The translations under genes and the position numbers were made by a program. A stretch of DNA of 64,000 bases from Spiribacter roseus (GTDB taxonomy: Bacteria; Pseudomonadota; Gammaproteobacteria; Nitrococcales; Nitrococcaceae). The notes beneath the pieces were generated by a model. That model worked only from the letters and a program-made list of their open reading frames with translations. It was not told the DNA's origin and made no database searches. Shown in pieces: positions 9,610 through 19,068 of this stretch (positions are counted from its first letter, which is position 1; each line of letters begins with the position of its first letter). The DNA is taken from assembly GCF_002813635.1 (NCBI RefSeq), contig NZ_CP016382.1, positions 806,001 through 870,000 of the forward strand, written 5' to 3'.

Positions 9610-10849
9610 GCCGCAGCGCCTCCGCCGGCGCGGTGCGCGCGGCACGCCAGGCCGGGTACAACGTGGCAAGCAGGCTCAGCCCGATCGCCGAGAGGCTGAT
9701 CCGCCAGACATCGCCAGCGCGCAGATCCGATGGCAGATCACTGATCAGATAGATATCGCCGGACAGGAACTGGACGTTGAAGAGCTGCTCGATGGCGGGG
9801 ACGATCGTCTCGACATTCAGCGCCAGGGCGACGCCCGCGCCGGTGCCGATCAGCGTGCCGACAATGCCCAGCAGGCTGCCCTGGATGATGAAAATGCCCA
9901 TCACCGTCGCCGGCCGCGCGCCCAGGGTGCGCAGGATCGCGATGTCCGAGCGCTTGTCCTGGACCGCCATGACCAGTGTCGAGACGATATTGAATGCGGC
10001 CACCCCGACGATCAGCATCAGGATGATGAACATGACGGTTTTCTCCATCGCCACGGCGCGGAAGAAATTGCGATGCTGCATGGTCCAGTCGCTGACCCGA
10101 TAGCGCCCCGGCAGCTCCCCGGCGATCGTGCGCACGCGCTTGGGCGCGGTCATGAGGTCGTCGAACTCGAGCCGGATCCCGGTGACCGCGTCGCCGAGAC
10201 GCTGGAGTCGCTGCGCATCGGCCAGATGGATCAGCGCCAGCGAGCTGTCGTACTGCGCCATGTCGACCTCAAAGGTCCCCGCGACCTCAAAACGCCGCAG
10301 TCGCGGCAGGATCCCCGCCGCGGAGACCCGCACCTCGGGGGTGATCAGGTTGACGGCATCGCCGCGCCCAACACCCAGCTCATCCGCCAGCCGACTGCCC
10401 AGGATGATCTGATACGCCCCGTCGGTGAGATCACTCAGCTGGCCGCTGACCAGGTTGTTGGCGATCCGCGAGACGGCCGGCTCGCGCTCTGGGTCGATAC
10501 CGCGCACCAGCGCACCGGTCACCGCCGAGCCCCGGGTGAGCATGACCTCGCCGTTGACGAACGGCGCCGCACCGATCACCGCCGGGCGCTCATCCAGCGT
10601 GGGCAGCAGCGACTGCCAGTCCTCGAGACCATCGGCGCCGCCCTGCACGGTGGCATGCGACACCATGCCAAGGATGCGCTCGCGCAGCTCTTTTTCGAAG
10701 CCGTTCATGACCGATAGCACCGTGATCAGGGCCATCACCCCAACGGCAATACCCAGCATGGAGCTGGCCGAAATGAACGAGACGAAGCCGTTACGCCGCC
10801 GGGCGCGGGTGTAGCGAACGCCGATGAACAGCGGCAGCGGCCGGATCAT
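9602..10849 (-). CDS. lolC: Lipoprotein-releasing ABC transporter permease LolC/LolE
   Basis: The 415-residue permease of the Lol system has an N-terminal membrane helix (about residues 22-45), a large periplasmic MacB-like core domain and three C-terminal helices of the FtsX fold. Only one permease gene sits with lolD. This is the arrangement seen where a single LolF-type protein works as a homodimer, but a second copy elsewhere cannot be excluded. The ATG overlaps the sfsA stop (ATGA). Confidence 0.93.
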   Translation of the reverse strand: MIRPLPLFIGVRYTRARRRNGFVSFISASSMLGIAVGVMALITVLSVMNGFEKELRERILGMVSHATVQGGADGLEDWQSLLPTLDERPAVIGAAPFVNGEVMLTRGSAVTGALVRGIDPEREPAVSRIANNLVSGQLSDLTDGAYQIILGSRLADELGVGRGDAVNLITPEVRVSAAGILPRLRRFEVAGTFEVDMAQYDSSLALIHLADAQRLQRLGDAVTGIRLEFDDLMTAPKRVRTIAGELPGRYRVSDWTMQHRNFFRAVAMEKTVMFIILMLIVGVAAFNIVSTLVMAVQDKRSDIAILRTLGARPATVMGIFIIQGSLLGIVGTLIGTGAGVALALNVETIVPAIEQLFNVQFLSGDIYLISDLPSDLRAGDVWRISLSAIGLSLLATLYPAWRAARTAPAEALRHE

Positions 10850-11547
10850 GTCACCACCGGAATACGCCGGTTGACGCGAATGCCCGTGGCATCGGGACTC
10901 GCGCCGACACCGATGACCGCGACACCGGCGTGCTGTGCGGATCGCAGGGCGCGGCCGTAGGCCGGATCAATGGCATCGGCGGGACGGATCTCGCTGACAT
11001 CGCTGCGCTGCGCGCAGAACACCAGCATGCCGCCGGTGCCGCGTTCAGCCAGACGTTGCAGCACTTCGAGATGGCGCACGCCCCGGCTGCTGGGTGCATC
11101 CGGGAACACCGCCACGCCGGCCTCAACGGCGGCGGTGACGTTCTTCACTTCAATGAACCGGCCGTCGCCCTCGAGCTGGAAATCGGCGCGCATGGGCTCG
11201 TCCGGCACATTCACCTCGGCCCGTAGGGATCCGCCATCGGCCACTTCTGGGATCAGTGCCGGGTCGAGCAGCGCCTCGGCCACCAGGCGATTGGTCCGTC
11301 CGGTGTGGATGCCAACCCGCAGTCCCCCGCCCAGTTCCACCTGCTCCCAGGTGTGCGCGTACTTACGGCCACGCCGATCGGTATGCGACACCCACACCCG
11401 CATGCCGGGCTCGGCGCAGCCGAGCATCGACCCCGTGTTCGGACAATGGGCGGTGATCGACTCGCCGCTGTCGAGGCTGATATCCGCCAGGAAGCGCTTG
11501 TAGCGACGCTGCAGGGTGCCGGCGATAAGCGGCGCTTGATACTCCAT
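10846..11547 (-). CDS. sfsA: SfsA family protein (sugar fermentation stimulation protein homologue)
   Basis: The 233-residue protein matches SfsA throughout: RRYKRFLADI near the start, then HCPNTGSMLGC and FIEVKNVT with a nuclease-like EVK. The name comes from an E. coli phenotype and the biochemical role is not settled; the fold includes a DNA-binding OB domain and a nuclease-like domain. It is the first gene of the long minus-strand run ending with the phosphatase at 1480. No Shine-Dalgarno sequence precedes the ATG, and a -10-like TAGACT ends six bases before it, so the mRNA may be leaderless. Confidence 0.92.
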   Translation of the reverse strand: MEYQAPLIAGTLQRRYKRFLADISLDSGESITAHCPNTGSMLGCAEPGMRVWVSHTDRRGRKYAHTWEQVELGGGLRVGIHTGRTNRLVAEALLDPALIPEVADGGSLRAEVNVPDEPMRADFQLEGDGRFIEVKNVTAAVEAGVAVFPDAPSSRGVRHLEVLQRLAERGTGGMLVFCAQRSDVSEIRPADAIDPAYGRALRSAQHAGVAVIGVGASPDATGIRVNRRIPVVT

Positions 11548-11553
11548 GTTGGC

Positions 11554-11559
11554 AGTCTA
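11554..11559 (-). promoter_or_regulatory. Candidate -10 element of the sfsA run, leaderless placement
   Basis: On the minus strand TAGACT is followed by GCCAAC and then the sfsA ATG. A transcript starting 6-7 bases after this hexamer would begin at the ATG itself. No clear -35 hexamer lies 16-18 bases upstream. Confidence 0.4.
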
Positions 11560-11609
11560 ACCCCTGCCTGCCCGGCGATCATCCCGTTTCCCGCGATCGC
11601 CGCATTGGG

Positions 11610-11615
11610 TAGACT
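11610..11615 (+). promoter_or_regulatory. mfd: Candidate -10 element for mfd
   Basis: TAGACT lies 31 bases before the mfd ATG in the 99-base divergent gap with sfsA. The -35 region (TTTCCC, 17 bases upstream) is a poor match. The same hexamer occurs before sfsA, parA and the LysM-YkuD gene. Confidence 0.35.
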
Positions 11616-11646
11616 TCGCGTTCGACCGTCAGTGACCCGCATATTC

Positions 11647-14600
11647 ATGGCCCTAACCGATCCGCTGCTCATCCACAACGACCGACCCGTGCGCGCCGGC
11701 GACCGCCAGGACTGGCTGGGTCTGGCCGGTGATGCGCGGGCACTCGCCATCGCCGAGACCGCCCAGCGGCATGACAGCGCCCTGCTGCTGATCACGCCCG
11801 GCATGGTCGAGGCCGAGGAACTGCGCCGCGGACTGCGGTTTTTCGGTGTCGATGACATTGAGCTGATGCCCGACTGGGAAGTCCTCCCCTACGACATCTT
11901 CTCGCCCCATCAGGACATTACCTCCGAGCGCCTGCGGGCCCTGCACCGTCTGCCCCGCAAAACTCAGGGTGTGGTGATCGTGCCGGCGGCGACGCTCATG
12001 CAGCGCATCGCGCCGCCGACCTTCCTCGAGGCGACCGTGATCCGGCTCGCCACCGGCCAGTCCCTCAACCTCGAGGCGATGCGCACATCGCTGCAGGCAA
12101 GTGGCTACCGCTGTGTCTCCGAGGTGCTCGAGCATGGTGAGTTCGCCGTTCGCGGGGCGATTCTCGACCTCTATCCGATGGGGGCCGAAGCCCCCTATCG
12201 CGTCGATCTGTTCGATGACGAAATCGACACAATCCGCCGCTTCGATCCGGAGACGCAGCGCAGCATCGACCGGCTCGAAAATGTCGAGCTGCTGCCCGCC
12301 CATGAATTCCCCACCGATGAGGCGGGTATCCGGCACTTCCGGCGCGAATATCGGGCCCGCTTCGAGGGCGACCCGACAGCGAGTCCCATCTACCAGTCGG
12401 TCAGTGACGGCCACATCCCCAACGGCATTGAGGCCTACCTGCCGCTTTTCTTCGAGTCGACGGCGACGCTGTTTGACTACCTGCCGGCCGGCACGCTGGC
12501 CATGCGCGTGGGCTCGGTGGATGACCAGCTCGAGTCGGAATGGTCGCAGATTGGCGAGCGCTACGAGCAGCGCCGGCATGATCGCGAGCGCCCGCTGCTC
12601 ACCCCGGACGAGCTCTATCTGTCCCCGGACGCCGTGCGCGAGGGGCTGAATCACCGCGCGCAGGTGGCGCTGCCGGTGGAGACCGGGCGGACGGCCACGC
12701 ATGGCCGCGATCGTGCGCTGGCGGCCCGGGCGTTGCCGGATCTGCGCAGCACGCCCGGGGATGACAGCGGGATAGCCGCACTGCGGGCGTTCATCGAGCG
12801 GTTCGAAGGTGGCGTGCTGCTGACCGCCGAGACCGCCGGCCGGCGCGAGGCCTTTCGCGAGCGTCTGCAGGCCGCTGGGCTGCAGCCCCGGGAAGTCGGT
12901 GACTGGTCCAACTTTGTCGCCGAGCAGCCCGGCCTGGCGTTGACCGTCGCGCCGCTGGATGAGGGCTTCAGCCTGCCCGATGCGGGCCTCGCCGTCGTCC
13001 CCGAATCCGCCCTGCTCGGTGAGCGTGCGGAACAGCGCCGACGGCGCAAGCATTCCCCGGACCGCGACCCCGACGCCATCATCCGCGACCTCACCGATCT
13101 GTCGATCGGCGCACCGGTAGTCCACGAACAGCATGGCATTGGCCGCTACCAAGGGCTCCAGACACTGGCGGTGGATGGCGTGCAGACCGAATTCCTCACC
13201 CTTGAGTACTCGGGGGGCGACAAGCTCTATGTCCCGGTGGCGTCGCTGCATCTGATCAGCCGCTACACCGGCGCGGATGACGAGGCGGCGCCCGTCCACC
13301 GACTCGGCAGCGGGCAGTGGGAGAAGGCCCGCCGGCGCGCCGCCCAGAAGGCCCGTGATGTGGCCGCCGAACTGCTCGACATCTATGCCCGGCGTGAGGC
13401 GCAGCAGGGCGAGCCGCATGTCGTGCCAGCGGACGATTACGCGCAGTTCGCCGCGCAGTTTCCCTTTGAAGAGACCCCTGATCAGCAGACCGCGATTCAT
13501 GCTGTCCTGCAGGATCTCCAGCAGTCCCGGCCGATGGACCGCGTGGTCTGTGGTGATGTGGGCTTTGGCAAGACTGAAGTCGCCATGCGCGCGGCGTTCG
13601 CGGGCATCCAGTCAGGCCGCCAGGTGGCCGTGCTGGTGCCCACGACGCTGCTCTGCCAGCAGCATTATCAGAACTTCATCGATCGATTCGCGGACTGGCC
13701 GGTCCGCATCGAGCAGCTCTCGCGGTTTCAGTCCGCCAAGGCGCAGGCGAAGACCCTTGAAGCGCTCAACGAGGGTCGGGTCGATGTGGTCATTGGCACC
13801 CATAAACTGCTCCAGCAGTCCGTGCGCTTCAAGCGCCTGGGGCTGATGATCATTGACGAGGAACATCGCTTCGGGGTGCGTCAGAAGGAGGCACTCAAGC
13901 GGCTGCGCGCCAACGTGGACGTCCTCACCCTCACCGCCACGCCCATTCCCCGCACTCTGAACATGTCGTTGGCGGGGCTGCGGGATCTGTCGATCATCGC
14001 GACACCGCCGGCGCGGCGGCTGGCGGTCAAGACCTTCGTCAACGAATGGGATGACACCACGATCCGGGAGGCCTGCCTGCGCGAGCTGCATCGTGGGGGG
14101 CAGGTGTACTTCCTGCACAACGATGTCGAGAGCATTCAACGGGCGGCCGAGACCCTCGGCGAGCTCCTGCCCGAAGCGCGCGTCGCGATCGCCCACGGAC
14201 AGATGCCCGAGCGTGACCTCGAGCGGGTGATGCTCGACTTCTACCACCAGCGCTTCAATATCCTGGTGTGCAGCACAATCATCGAAAGCGGCATCGATGT
14301 GCCCACCGCCAACACCATCATCATCAATCGCGCCGATCGCCTGGGTCTGGCTCAGTTGCATCAGCTGCGTGGCCGGGTGGGTCGATCCCACCATCGGGCC
14401 TACGCCTATCTGATCGCGCCGCCCCGACGCAGTCAGACCGCCGATGCGGTGAAGCGCCTCGACGCGATTGCGTCGCTCGAAGACCTGGGCATCGGCTTTG
14501 CCCTCGCCAGCCACGATCTGGAAATCCGCGGCGCCGGTGAACTGCTCGGCGAAGGCCAGAGCGGACAGATCCACGAGGTGGGCTTCAACCTCTACAGTGA

Positions 14601-15117
14601 TCTGCTCGACCGCGCCGTGAAGTCCCTCAAGGCCGGCAAAGAACCGGCCCTGGAGGCCCCCCTGGAGCAGAGTGCCGATGTGGAGCTGCATATCCCCGCC
14701 CTGCTCCCCGAGGACTACCTCCCGGATGTGCATACCCGGCTGGTGATGTACAAACGCATTGCCAATGCCGAGACCGGCGAGGCGCTGCGCGAACTGCAGG
14801 TGGAAATGATCGATCGTTTCGGGCTGCTGCCCGAACCCGCGCGCAACCTGATGGAGATCGCCCGAATCCGCCAGCAGGTACAGGCGATGGGCATCACCCG
14901 CTTTGAAGTGGGCCCCGGCGGCGGTGTGGTGCAGTTCGGCGATGCGCCGCAGGTGGATGCCGGCGCCCTGGTGCGGTTGGTCCAGGAGCAGCCCGCCATC
15001 TACCGGCTGGAGGGCCAGGAGCGGCTGCGCTTCAAGCGCGAAACCGAAACCGCCGCGGCACGGATCGAGCTGGTGGACTGGCTGCTGGAGGCCATGGCCA
15101 TGAAGGAAGCGGCATGA
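11647..15117 (+). CDS. mfd: Transcription-repair coupling factor Mfd
   Basis: Mfd is a DNA translocase that removes RNA polymerase stalled at lesions and recruits UvrA. The ATG at 11647 (MALTDPLL) gives 1156 residues, close to family length; the frame is open further upstream but nothing conserved is there. Domains in order: UvrB-homology module, RNA polymerase-interacting domain (about residues 480-560), RecG-like helicase with Walker A GDVGFGKTE and DEEH, and the C-terminal TRCF domain. The ATG shows no clear ribosome site. Its stop overlaps the next gene's ATG by four bases (ATGA). Confidence 0.97.
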   Translation: MALTDPLLIHNDRPVRAGDRQDWLGLAGDARALAIAETAQRHDSALLLITPGMVEAEELRRGLRFFGVDDIELMPDWEVLPYDIFSPHQDITSERLRALHRLPRKTQGVVIVPAATLMQRIAPPTFLEATVIRLATGQSLNLEAMRTSLQASGYRCVSEVLEHGEFAVRGAILDLYPMGAEAPYRVDLFDDEIDTIRRFDPETQRSIDRLENVELLPAHEFPTDEAGIRHFRREYRARFEGDPTASPIYQSVSDGHIPNGIEAYLPLFFESTATLFDYLPAGTLAMRVGSVDDQLESEWSQIGERYEQRRHDRERPLLTPDELYLSPDAVREGLNHRAQVALPVETGRTATHGRDRALAARALPDLRSTPGDDSGIAALRAFIERFEGGVLLTAETAGRREAFRERLQAAGLQPREVGDWSNFVAEQPGLALTVAPLDEGFSLPDAGLAVVPESALLGERAEQRRRRKHSPDRDPDAIIRDLTDLSIGAPVVHEQHGIGRYQGLQTLAVDGVQTEFLTLEYSGGDKLYVPVASLHLISRYTGADDEAAPVHRLGSGQWEKARRRAAQKARDVAAELLDIYARREAQQGEPHVVPADDYAQFAAQFPFEETPDQQTAIHAVLQDLQQSRPMDRVVCGDVGFGKTEVAMRAAFAGIQSGRQVAVLVPTTLLCQQHYQNFIDRFADWPVRIEQLSRFQSAKAQAKTLEALNEGRVDVVIGTHKLLQQSVRFKRLGLMIIDEEHRFGVRQKEALKRLRANVDVLTLTATPIPRTLNMSLAGLRDLSIIATPPARRLAVKTFVNEWDDTTIREACLRELHRGGQVYFLHNDVESIQRAAETLGELLPEARVAIAHGQMPERDLERVMLDFYHQRFNILVCSTIIESGIDVPTANTIIINRADRLGLAQLHQLRGRVGRSHHRAYAYLIAPPRRSQTADAVKRLDAIASLEDLGIGFALASHDLEIRGAGELLGEGQSGQIHEVGFNLYSDLLDRAVKSLKAGKEPALEAPLEQSADVELHIPALLPEDYLPDVHTRLVMYKRIANAETGEALRELQVEMIDRFGLLPEPARNLMEIARIRQQVQAMGITRFEVGPGGGVVQFGDAPQVDAGALVRLVQEQPAIYRLEGQERLRFKRETETAAARIELVDWLLEAMAMKEAA

Positions 15118-15713
15118 ATCGATCACTGCGTGCACTGACCCTGGCAGCCGCCCTGGCGCTGCCCGGTCCCACCGTGCTGGCGCAGTCACAGGCCCCGGCG
15201 GAGGCCGCTGACGAGCCGCCACGCTACGCGGTGGAGGTCGTCGTATTCAGTCAGCCGCCGGTGGACGGGGAGCGGGTCGAGGCGCCCGCCAGTGACCCGA
15301 CGCCCCTGCCCCCGGCAATGGCGTGGCCGCTGCGCGATCCCGATGTCGGGCAGCTGGGGTATCCACGCCTGCCCGTCGCGGATGAGACCCTCGGCGCCGC
15401 CGCGCGGCGCATTGATGGGACGCCGGGCTACAAGGTCCTCTGGCATGGCGGCTGGGATCAGCCCGGAGTCGGCGAGGATTCGGCCCAATGGGTGGCCCTG
15501 CCGCGGATAGAGTCAATGCCCGGATTCGATGGCATTATCCAAGTCTATCGCGAGCGCTTTCTCCATGCCCGGGTTGAGCTGCGTCAGACGCCCGACCCCG
15601 AGACGCACTGGACACTCAGCCAGAGTCGGCGCTTGCGCGGCGACAACCCCCACTACTTCGATCATCCGGCGCTTGGGGTGATCGTCCGCGTCGAGCGCAT
15701 CGAAGCGGATTAA
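15114..15713 (+). CDS. CsiV-like periplasmic protein
   Basis: A 199-residue exported protein: signal peptide at residues 1-23 (cut near VLA-QSQ), then YAVEVVVFSQ. This opening is typical of CsiV, a peptidoglycan-binding protein first described in Shewanella, and of related proteins encoded just after mfd in many gammaproteobacteria. The rest (RIESMPGFDGIIQVYRERFLHARVEL, and the LSQSRRLRG segment) fits that family. It overlaps mfd by ATGA, so it is co-transcribed with it. The cellular role in this organism is not known. Its TAA stop overlaps the hpt stop as TTAA. Confidence 0.75.
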   Translation: MNRSLRALTLAAALALPGPTVLAQSQAPAEAADEPPRYAVEVVVFSQPPVDGERVEAPASDPTPLPPAMAWPLRDPDVGQLGYPRLPVADETLGAAARRIDGTPGYKVLWHGGWDQPGVGEDSAQWVALPRIESMPGFDGIIQVYRERFLHARVELRQTPDPETHWTLSQSRRLRGDNPHYFDHPALGVIVRVERIEAD

Positions 15714-16291
15714 TCCTCATCCTCGGGATGGGCGGCATAGATTGCGTCGACGTTGCGCAGATAACCCTTGTAGTCCATTCCCGAGCCGAACACGTAGCGC
15801 TCGGGCACGGTGAGTCCGACATAATCCGCGGCCAGTCCCGGCACCCGGGCGGCGTTCGGTTTGTCGGCGAGAACGGCCGTGTGAACCGATGCCGCGCCAT
15901 GCTCGCGGCATTCGTCGATCAGGCCGCGGAAGGTGTGACCTTCGTCGAGGATGTCGTCCACCAGCAGGACGTGCCGATCGCGCAATGGCGTCTGCGGCCG
16001 CGCGAGCCAGACCAGTTCCCGCCCGGTGGTGGTCTTGTGATAGCGCGTCGCGTGGATATAGTCGATCTCCAGCGGGAAGTCGAGGCGGTTGAGCAGACGC
16101 CCCATGGGCACGATAGCGCCCGTCATCACGCCCAGCACCAGCGGCCGGGCGTCGGCCAGATCGGCACTGATCCGCTCACCCAGATGGTCCAGTGCCGTCT
16201 CGATGGCGGCGGCATCATGCAGGCATTCCGCCCGCTCGAGCACCCCGGCCAACTGTTCCGCTGTCAGTTCCACGCCCTGCGTCATCGTCAT
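15710..16291 (-). CDS. hpt: Hypoxanthine-guanine phosphoribosyltransferase
   Basis: This purine salvage enzyme transfers a phosphoribosyl group to hypoxanthine or guanine. It has 193 residues; the PRPP-binding loop VLLVDDILDEGHT and the base-specificity region DYVGLTVPERYVFGSGMDYKGYLRN are those of a type I PRTase of the HPRT group. The start is ATG at 16291 after CTGGAGCG; a second ATG two codons later is possible. Its own promoter probably overlaps the end of nagZ. It ends convergently on the csiV-like gene with a shared TTAA. Confidence 0.92.
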   Translation of the reverse strand: MTMTQGVELTAEQLAGVLERAECLHDAAAIETALDHLGERISADLADARPLVLGVMTGAIVPMGRLLNRLDFPLEIDYIHATRYHKTTTGRELVWLARPQTPLRDRHVLLVDDILDEGHTFRGLIDECREHGAASVHTAVLADKPNAARVPGLAADYVGLTVPERYVFGSGMDYKGYLRNVDAIYAAHPEDED

Positions 16292-16315
16292 CGCTCCAGT
16301 GATTGATAACCCGCC

Positions 16316-16321
16316 AGTATA
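16316..16321 (-). promoter_or_regulatory. hpt: Candidate -10 element for hpt
   Basis: TATACT on the minus strand, 24 bases before the hpt ATG and just after the nagZ stop. It lies in the loop of a short CCCGC/GCGGG inverted repeat. No strong -35 is seen. Confidence 0.35.
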
Positions 16322-16330
16322 GCGGGCCCC

Positions 16331-17338
16331 CTACAGGGCCGCCAGCAACGATCGTGCCTGACGGTACTCGGCGCTGGCATGAAAACCCGCCAGATCGGGG
16401 CCATCGCGCCCCTGCAGACGCGCCAGGCGAAGGGCCGTGAGCGGATCGGGGCGCGGCAGACGCTCGAGGATCGGGTCGATCGCCCGGCCGGCGTTGCCGA
16501 ACATCACCATGTCACACCCGGCCGCCATGGCGCGCCGCGCCCGCTCGAGCCGGTCGCCGACGGCCGCTGCCGCCGCCATTTCGAGATCATCGGTGAAAAT
16601 GGCCCCCTGAAAACCCAGCGAACGCCGCAGATAATCGATCCAGGCCGCCGAAAACCCCGCCGGCTCGGCGTCGAAGGCCGGAAACCGCACATGCGCCATC
16701 ATGACCGCCGCCAGTCCGTTGTCGATCAGGCGGCGAAACGGCAGCAGGTCGGCATGCACCAGGTCCGGCAGCGGGCGCGGGTCATCGACGGTCTGTTCGT
16801 GGGAGTCCGGCGCGGTACCACCATGACCGGGGAAGTGCTTGCCCACACACACCGATCCCGCCGCGCGCACACCGCGCTGCCAGGCAAGCCCGAGGGCCGC
16901 CACCGTCGCCGGATCCGCGCCAAACGCCCGGTCGCCAATGACCTGACTGACGCCGCGGTCCAGATCGAGCACCGGGGCAAAGCTGAAATCGACACCCAGC
17001 GCGCGGAGCTCGGCCGCCATCACCCAGCCAGCGGCGCGGGCGGTCTCGCGCGCCAAAGCCGGGGCGTCCGCGGCGGCGCGACCGAGGCGGCCGATGGCGG
17101 GCAACGGCGTCAAGCCCTCCCGAAAGCGCTGTACCCGACCGCCCTCCTGATCAACGGCGATGACCAGCGGGGGGCTGCGGAGCGCACGGATGGAGCGCGT
17201 CAGTTCAGTAACTTGAGCGGGGTTATCAAAGTTACGGCTGAACAGTAGGACGCCCCCCACCGCCGGGTGGCGGAGTCGCTCGCGCTCCTCACCGAGCAAC
17301 TCCAGGCCTTCAACGCCGAGCATCAGTGGCCCGCGCAT
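16331..17338 (-). CDS. nagZ: Beta-N-acetylhexosaminidase NagZ (murein recycling)
   Basis: NagZ removes N-acetylglucosamine from anhydro-muropeptides in the cytoplasm. The 335 residues show the family 3 glycosidase landmarks: AVDQEGGRVQRF (about residue 60), KHFPGHGGTAPDSH with the catalytic His/Asp pair, and the nucleophile Asp in FTDDLEM. The ATG at 17338 (MRGPLML) forms ATGA with the stop of the upstream YkuD gene. A longer reading frame upstream is only overlap with that gene. Coupling to a YkuD enzyme points to a two-step recycling unit. Confidence 0.95.
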   Translation of the reverse strand: MRGPLMLGVEGLELLGEERERLRHPAVGGVLLFSRNFDNPAQVTELTRSIRALRSPPLVIAVDQEGGRVQRFREGLTPLPAIGRLGRAAADAPALARETARAAGWVMAAELRALGVDFSFAPVLDLDRGVSQVIGDRAFGADPATVAALGLAWQRGVRAAGSVCVGKHFPGHGGTAPDSHEQTVDDPRPLPDLVHADLLPFRRLIDNGLAAVMMAHVRFPAFDAEPAGFSAAWIDYLRRSLGFQGAIFTDDLEMAAAAAVGDRLERARRAMAAGCDMVMFGNAGRAIDPILERLPRPDPLTALRLARLQGRDGPDLAGFHASAEYRQARSLLAAL

Positions 17339-17823
17339 CACTGCGCCCCGATCCACACCGGCATGCCGGGCCGGCAGAGATCGAACAGGGTCATCACGGC
17401 GGCGCTGTGCAGCCGGATGCAACCGTGCGAGCGCGGCACGCCCATGGGCTCGGAATCCGGCGTGCCATGGATGTAGATCAGGCGGCGCTGGGTGTCGACG
17501 TTGCCCCCGCGATTGCGGCCGGGCTCCTCGCCGCACAGCCAGAGGATGCGGGTCAGGATCCAGTCACGCCGGGGATGGGCGCGGCGCAGCGCCTCGCTAT
17601 AACACTCGCCGGTGGGCCGCCGCCCGACGAATACGCTTCCCGGGGCCGCGTCGGCGCCGATCATGGCCCGGATGCGATGCCAGCCCCGCGGTGTGCCGCC
17701 GCTGCCCTCACGCTCATCGGCGCCGGCCGCCGCCGTGGAAACCGGCAGCGTCAGTCGGGTACGGCCATCACGCTGTACCACGAGCTGCTGCTGCGGCAAC
17801 GAAATCGCTATCCCTTCACGCAT
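17338..17823 (-). CDS. YkuD-domain enzyme without signal peptide, ElsL-like L,D-carboxypeptidase candidate
   Basis: A 161-residue protein that is almost entirely a YkuD domain. The catalytic motif is HGTPDSE followed by SHGCIRL, giving the His and nucleophile Cys. It starts [17 protein letters not shown] with no signal peptide or membrane helix, so it should be cytoplasmic, unlike ordinary L,D-transpeptidases. Leaderless YkuD proteins such as Acinetobacter ElsL act as L,D-carboxypeptidases that trim recycled tetrapeptides. The ATGA overlap with nagZ fits that role. A Shine-Dalgarno-like GAGAGGG precedes the ATG. Function by analogy, not shown. Confidence 0.8.
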   Translation of the reverse strand: MREGIAISLPQQQLVVQRDGRTRLTLPVSTAAAGADEREGSGGTPRGWHRIRAMIGADAAPGSVFVGRRPTGECYSEALRRAHPRRDWILTRILWLCGEEPGRNRGGNVDTQRRLIYIHGTPDSEPMGVPRSHGCIRLHSAAVMTLFDLCRPGMPVWIGAQ

Positions 17824-17899
17824 CGCGGATCCCTCTCTGCCCTGTCTGCAATGCTACCCTACCCGGCCAACGACAACGACGAACGGGGGCAAACCGACC

Positions 17900-18598
17900 A
17901 TGCGACGTCTCATTCTGCTGCGCCACGGCCAGAGTGTCTGGAATCTCGAGAACCGCTTCACCGGCTGGCATGATGTCGACCTGAGCGATAAAGGCCGCGA
18001 CGAGGCCACCGCCGCCGGCAGCTTGATGCGCGACGCCGGGATCCTGCCTGATGCCGTGTATACCTCGGTGCTCACCCGCGCCATCCGCACCGGCTTCATG
18101 AGCCTGGATGTGCTCGGGCGGCTGTGGATCCCGATGGTCAAGGACTGGCGTCTCAATGAGCGCCACTACGGCGCGCTCACCGGCCTCGACAAGGCGGAGA
18201 CCGCCGAGCAGTACGGCGATGAGCAGGTGCATGTCTGGCGGCGCAGCTTTGCCACGCCACCGCCGGCACTGGCGGCCGACGACGAGCGCCATCCCCGCCA
18301 CGATCCCCGCTATGCCGATCTGGATCCGAGTCGACTGCCCGCCACCGAGTCGCTCAAGGACACGCTCGCCCGGGTGCTGCCGTACTGGCGCAGCGATCTG
18401 GTACCCGCACTGCAGCAGTACCCGACGCTGCTGATCGCCGCGCATGGCAACAGCCTGCGCGCCCTGGTCAAGCACCTGGAGGGGATCTCCGACGAGGCCA
18501 TCACCGGCGTCGAAATCGCCACCGGCGATCCGCTGGTCTACGAGCTGGACGATGACCTGGGCGTCTCGCGCAAGTACTCGCTGAGAGCGCCGGCGTGA
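17900..18598 (+). CDS. gpmA: 2,3-bisphosphoglycerate-dependent phosphoglycerate mutase
   Basis: The glycolytic enzyme interconverts 3- and 2-phosphoglycerate. It has 232 residues. The active-site RHGQS with the phospho-His (His9) opens the protein; [22 protein letters not shown] and the second catalytic His in [10 protein letters not shown] follow. The ATG at 17900 follows a G-rich stretch (CGGGGGC); the frame is open further upstream without homology. It is divergent from the YkuD gene (76 bases) and overlaps moaC by four bases (GTGA). The other glycolytic gene in the window is eno. Confidence 0.95.
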   Translation: MRRLILLRHGQSVWNLENRFTGWHDVDLSDKGRDEATAAGSLMRDAGILPDAVYTSVLTRAIRTGFMSLDVLGRLWIPMVKDWRLNERHYGALTGLDKAETAEQYGDEQVHVWRRSFATPPPALAADDERHPRHDPRYADLDPSRLPATESLKDTLARVLPYWRSDLVPALQQYPTLLIAAHGNSLRALVKHLEGISDEAITGVEIATGDPLVYELDDDLGVSRKYSLRAPA

Positions 18599-19068
18599 GC
18601 GAGCTGCCTCATCTCAACGCCCACGGTGAGGCGCACATGGTGGATATCGGCGAGAAGGCCGCCAGCGACCGGGTGGCCATCGCCGAGGGTTGGATCCGGA
18701 TGGCCGCTCCGGCGCTCGCCGCGCTGCAGCGGGGCGAACTGGCCAAGGGGGATGCACTGGCCACCGCACGAATCGCCGGGATCATGGCGGCCAAGCGCAC
18801 GGCGGAGCTGATTCCGCTGTGCCATCCGCTGTCACTCTCGCGCGTCGAAGTCGCGCTCGACGTGGACACCGAGGCAGGTGCGGTCCGGGCCGAGGCCACA
18901 ACCGCCACGCGGGGCGCGACCGGCGTCGAAATGGAGGCACTGACCGCGGTGCAGGTCGCACTGCTGGCGGTCTACGACATGTGCAAGGCCCTCGATCGCG
19001 GCATGACGATCGAGGGCGTCCGACTCATCCACAAACGCGGTGGACGGTCCGGCGACTGGTCGCGTTAG
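18595..19068 (+). CDS. moaC: Cyclic pyranopterin monophosphate synthase MoaC
   Basis: MoaC converts the MoaA product into cyclic pyranopterin monophosphate in molybdenum cofactor synthesis. It has 157 residues with a GTG start overlapping the gpmA stop (GTGA). The landmarks [26 protein letters not shown] and VYDMCKALD with the catalytic Asp/Lys are intact. No other mo-cofactor gene is adjacent, but the gene facing it encodes a pterin dehydratase (19065-19397), and the two stop codons overlap. Confidence 0.95.
   Translation: MSELPHLNAHGEAHMVDIGEKAASDRVAIAEGWIRMAAPALAALQRGELAKGDALATARIAGIMAAKRTAELIPLCHPLSLSRVEVALDVDTEAGAVRAEATTATRGATGVEMEALTAVQVALLAVYDMCKALDRGMTIEGVRLIHKRGGRSGDWSR

Noticed and set aside
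11653..13500. A 615-codon minus-strand open frame opposite mfd, with another at 13612-15222
   Set aside because: Both lie entirely inside mfd in antisense, have no recognisable motif, and reflect GC-rich codon structure.
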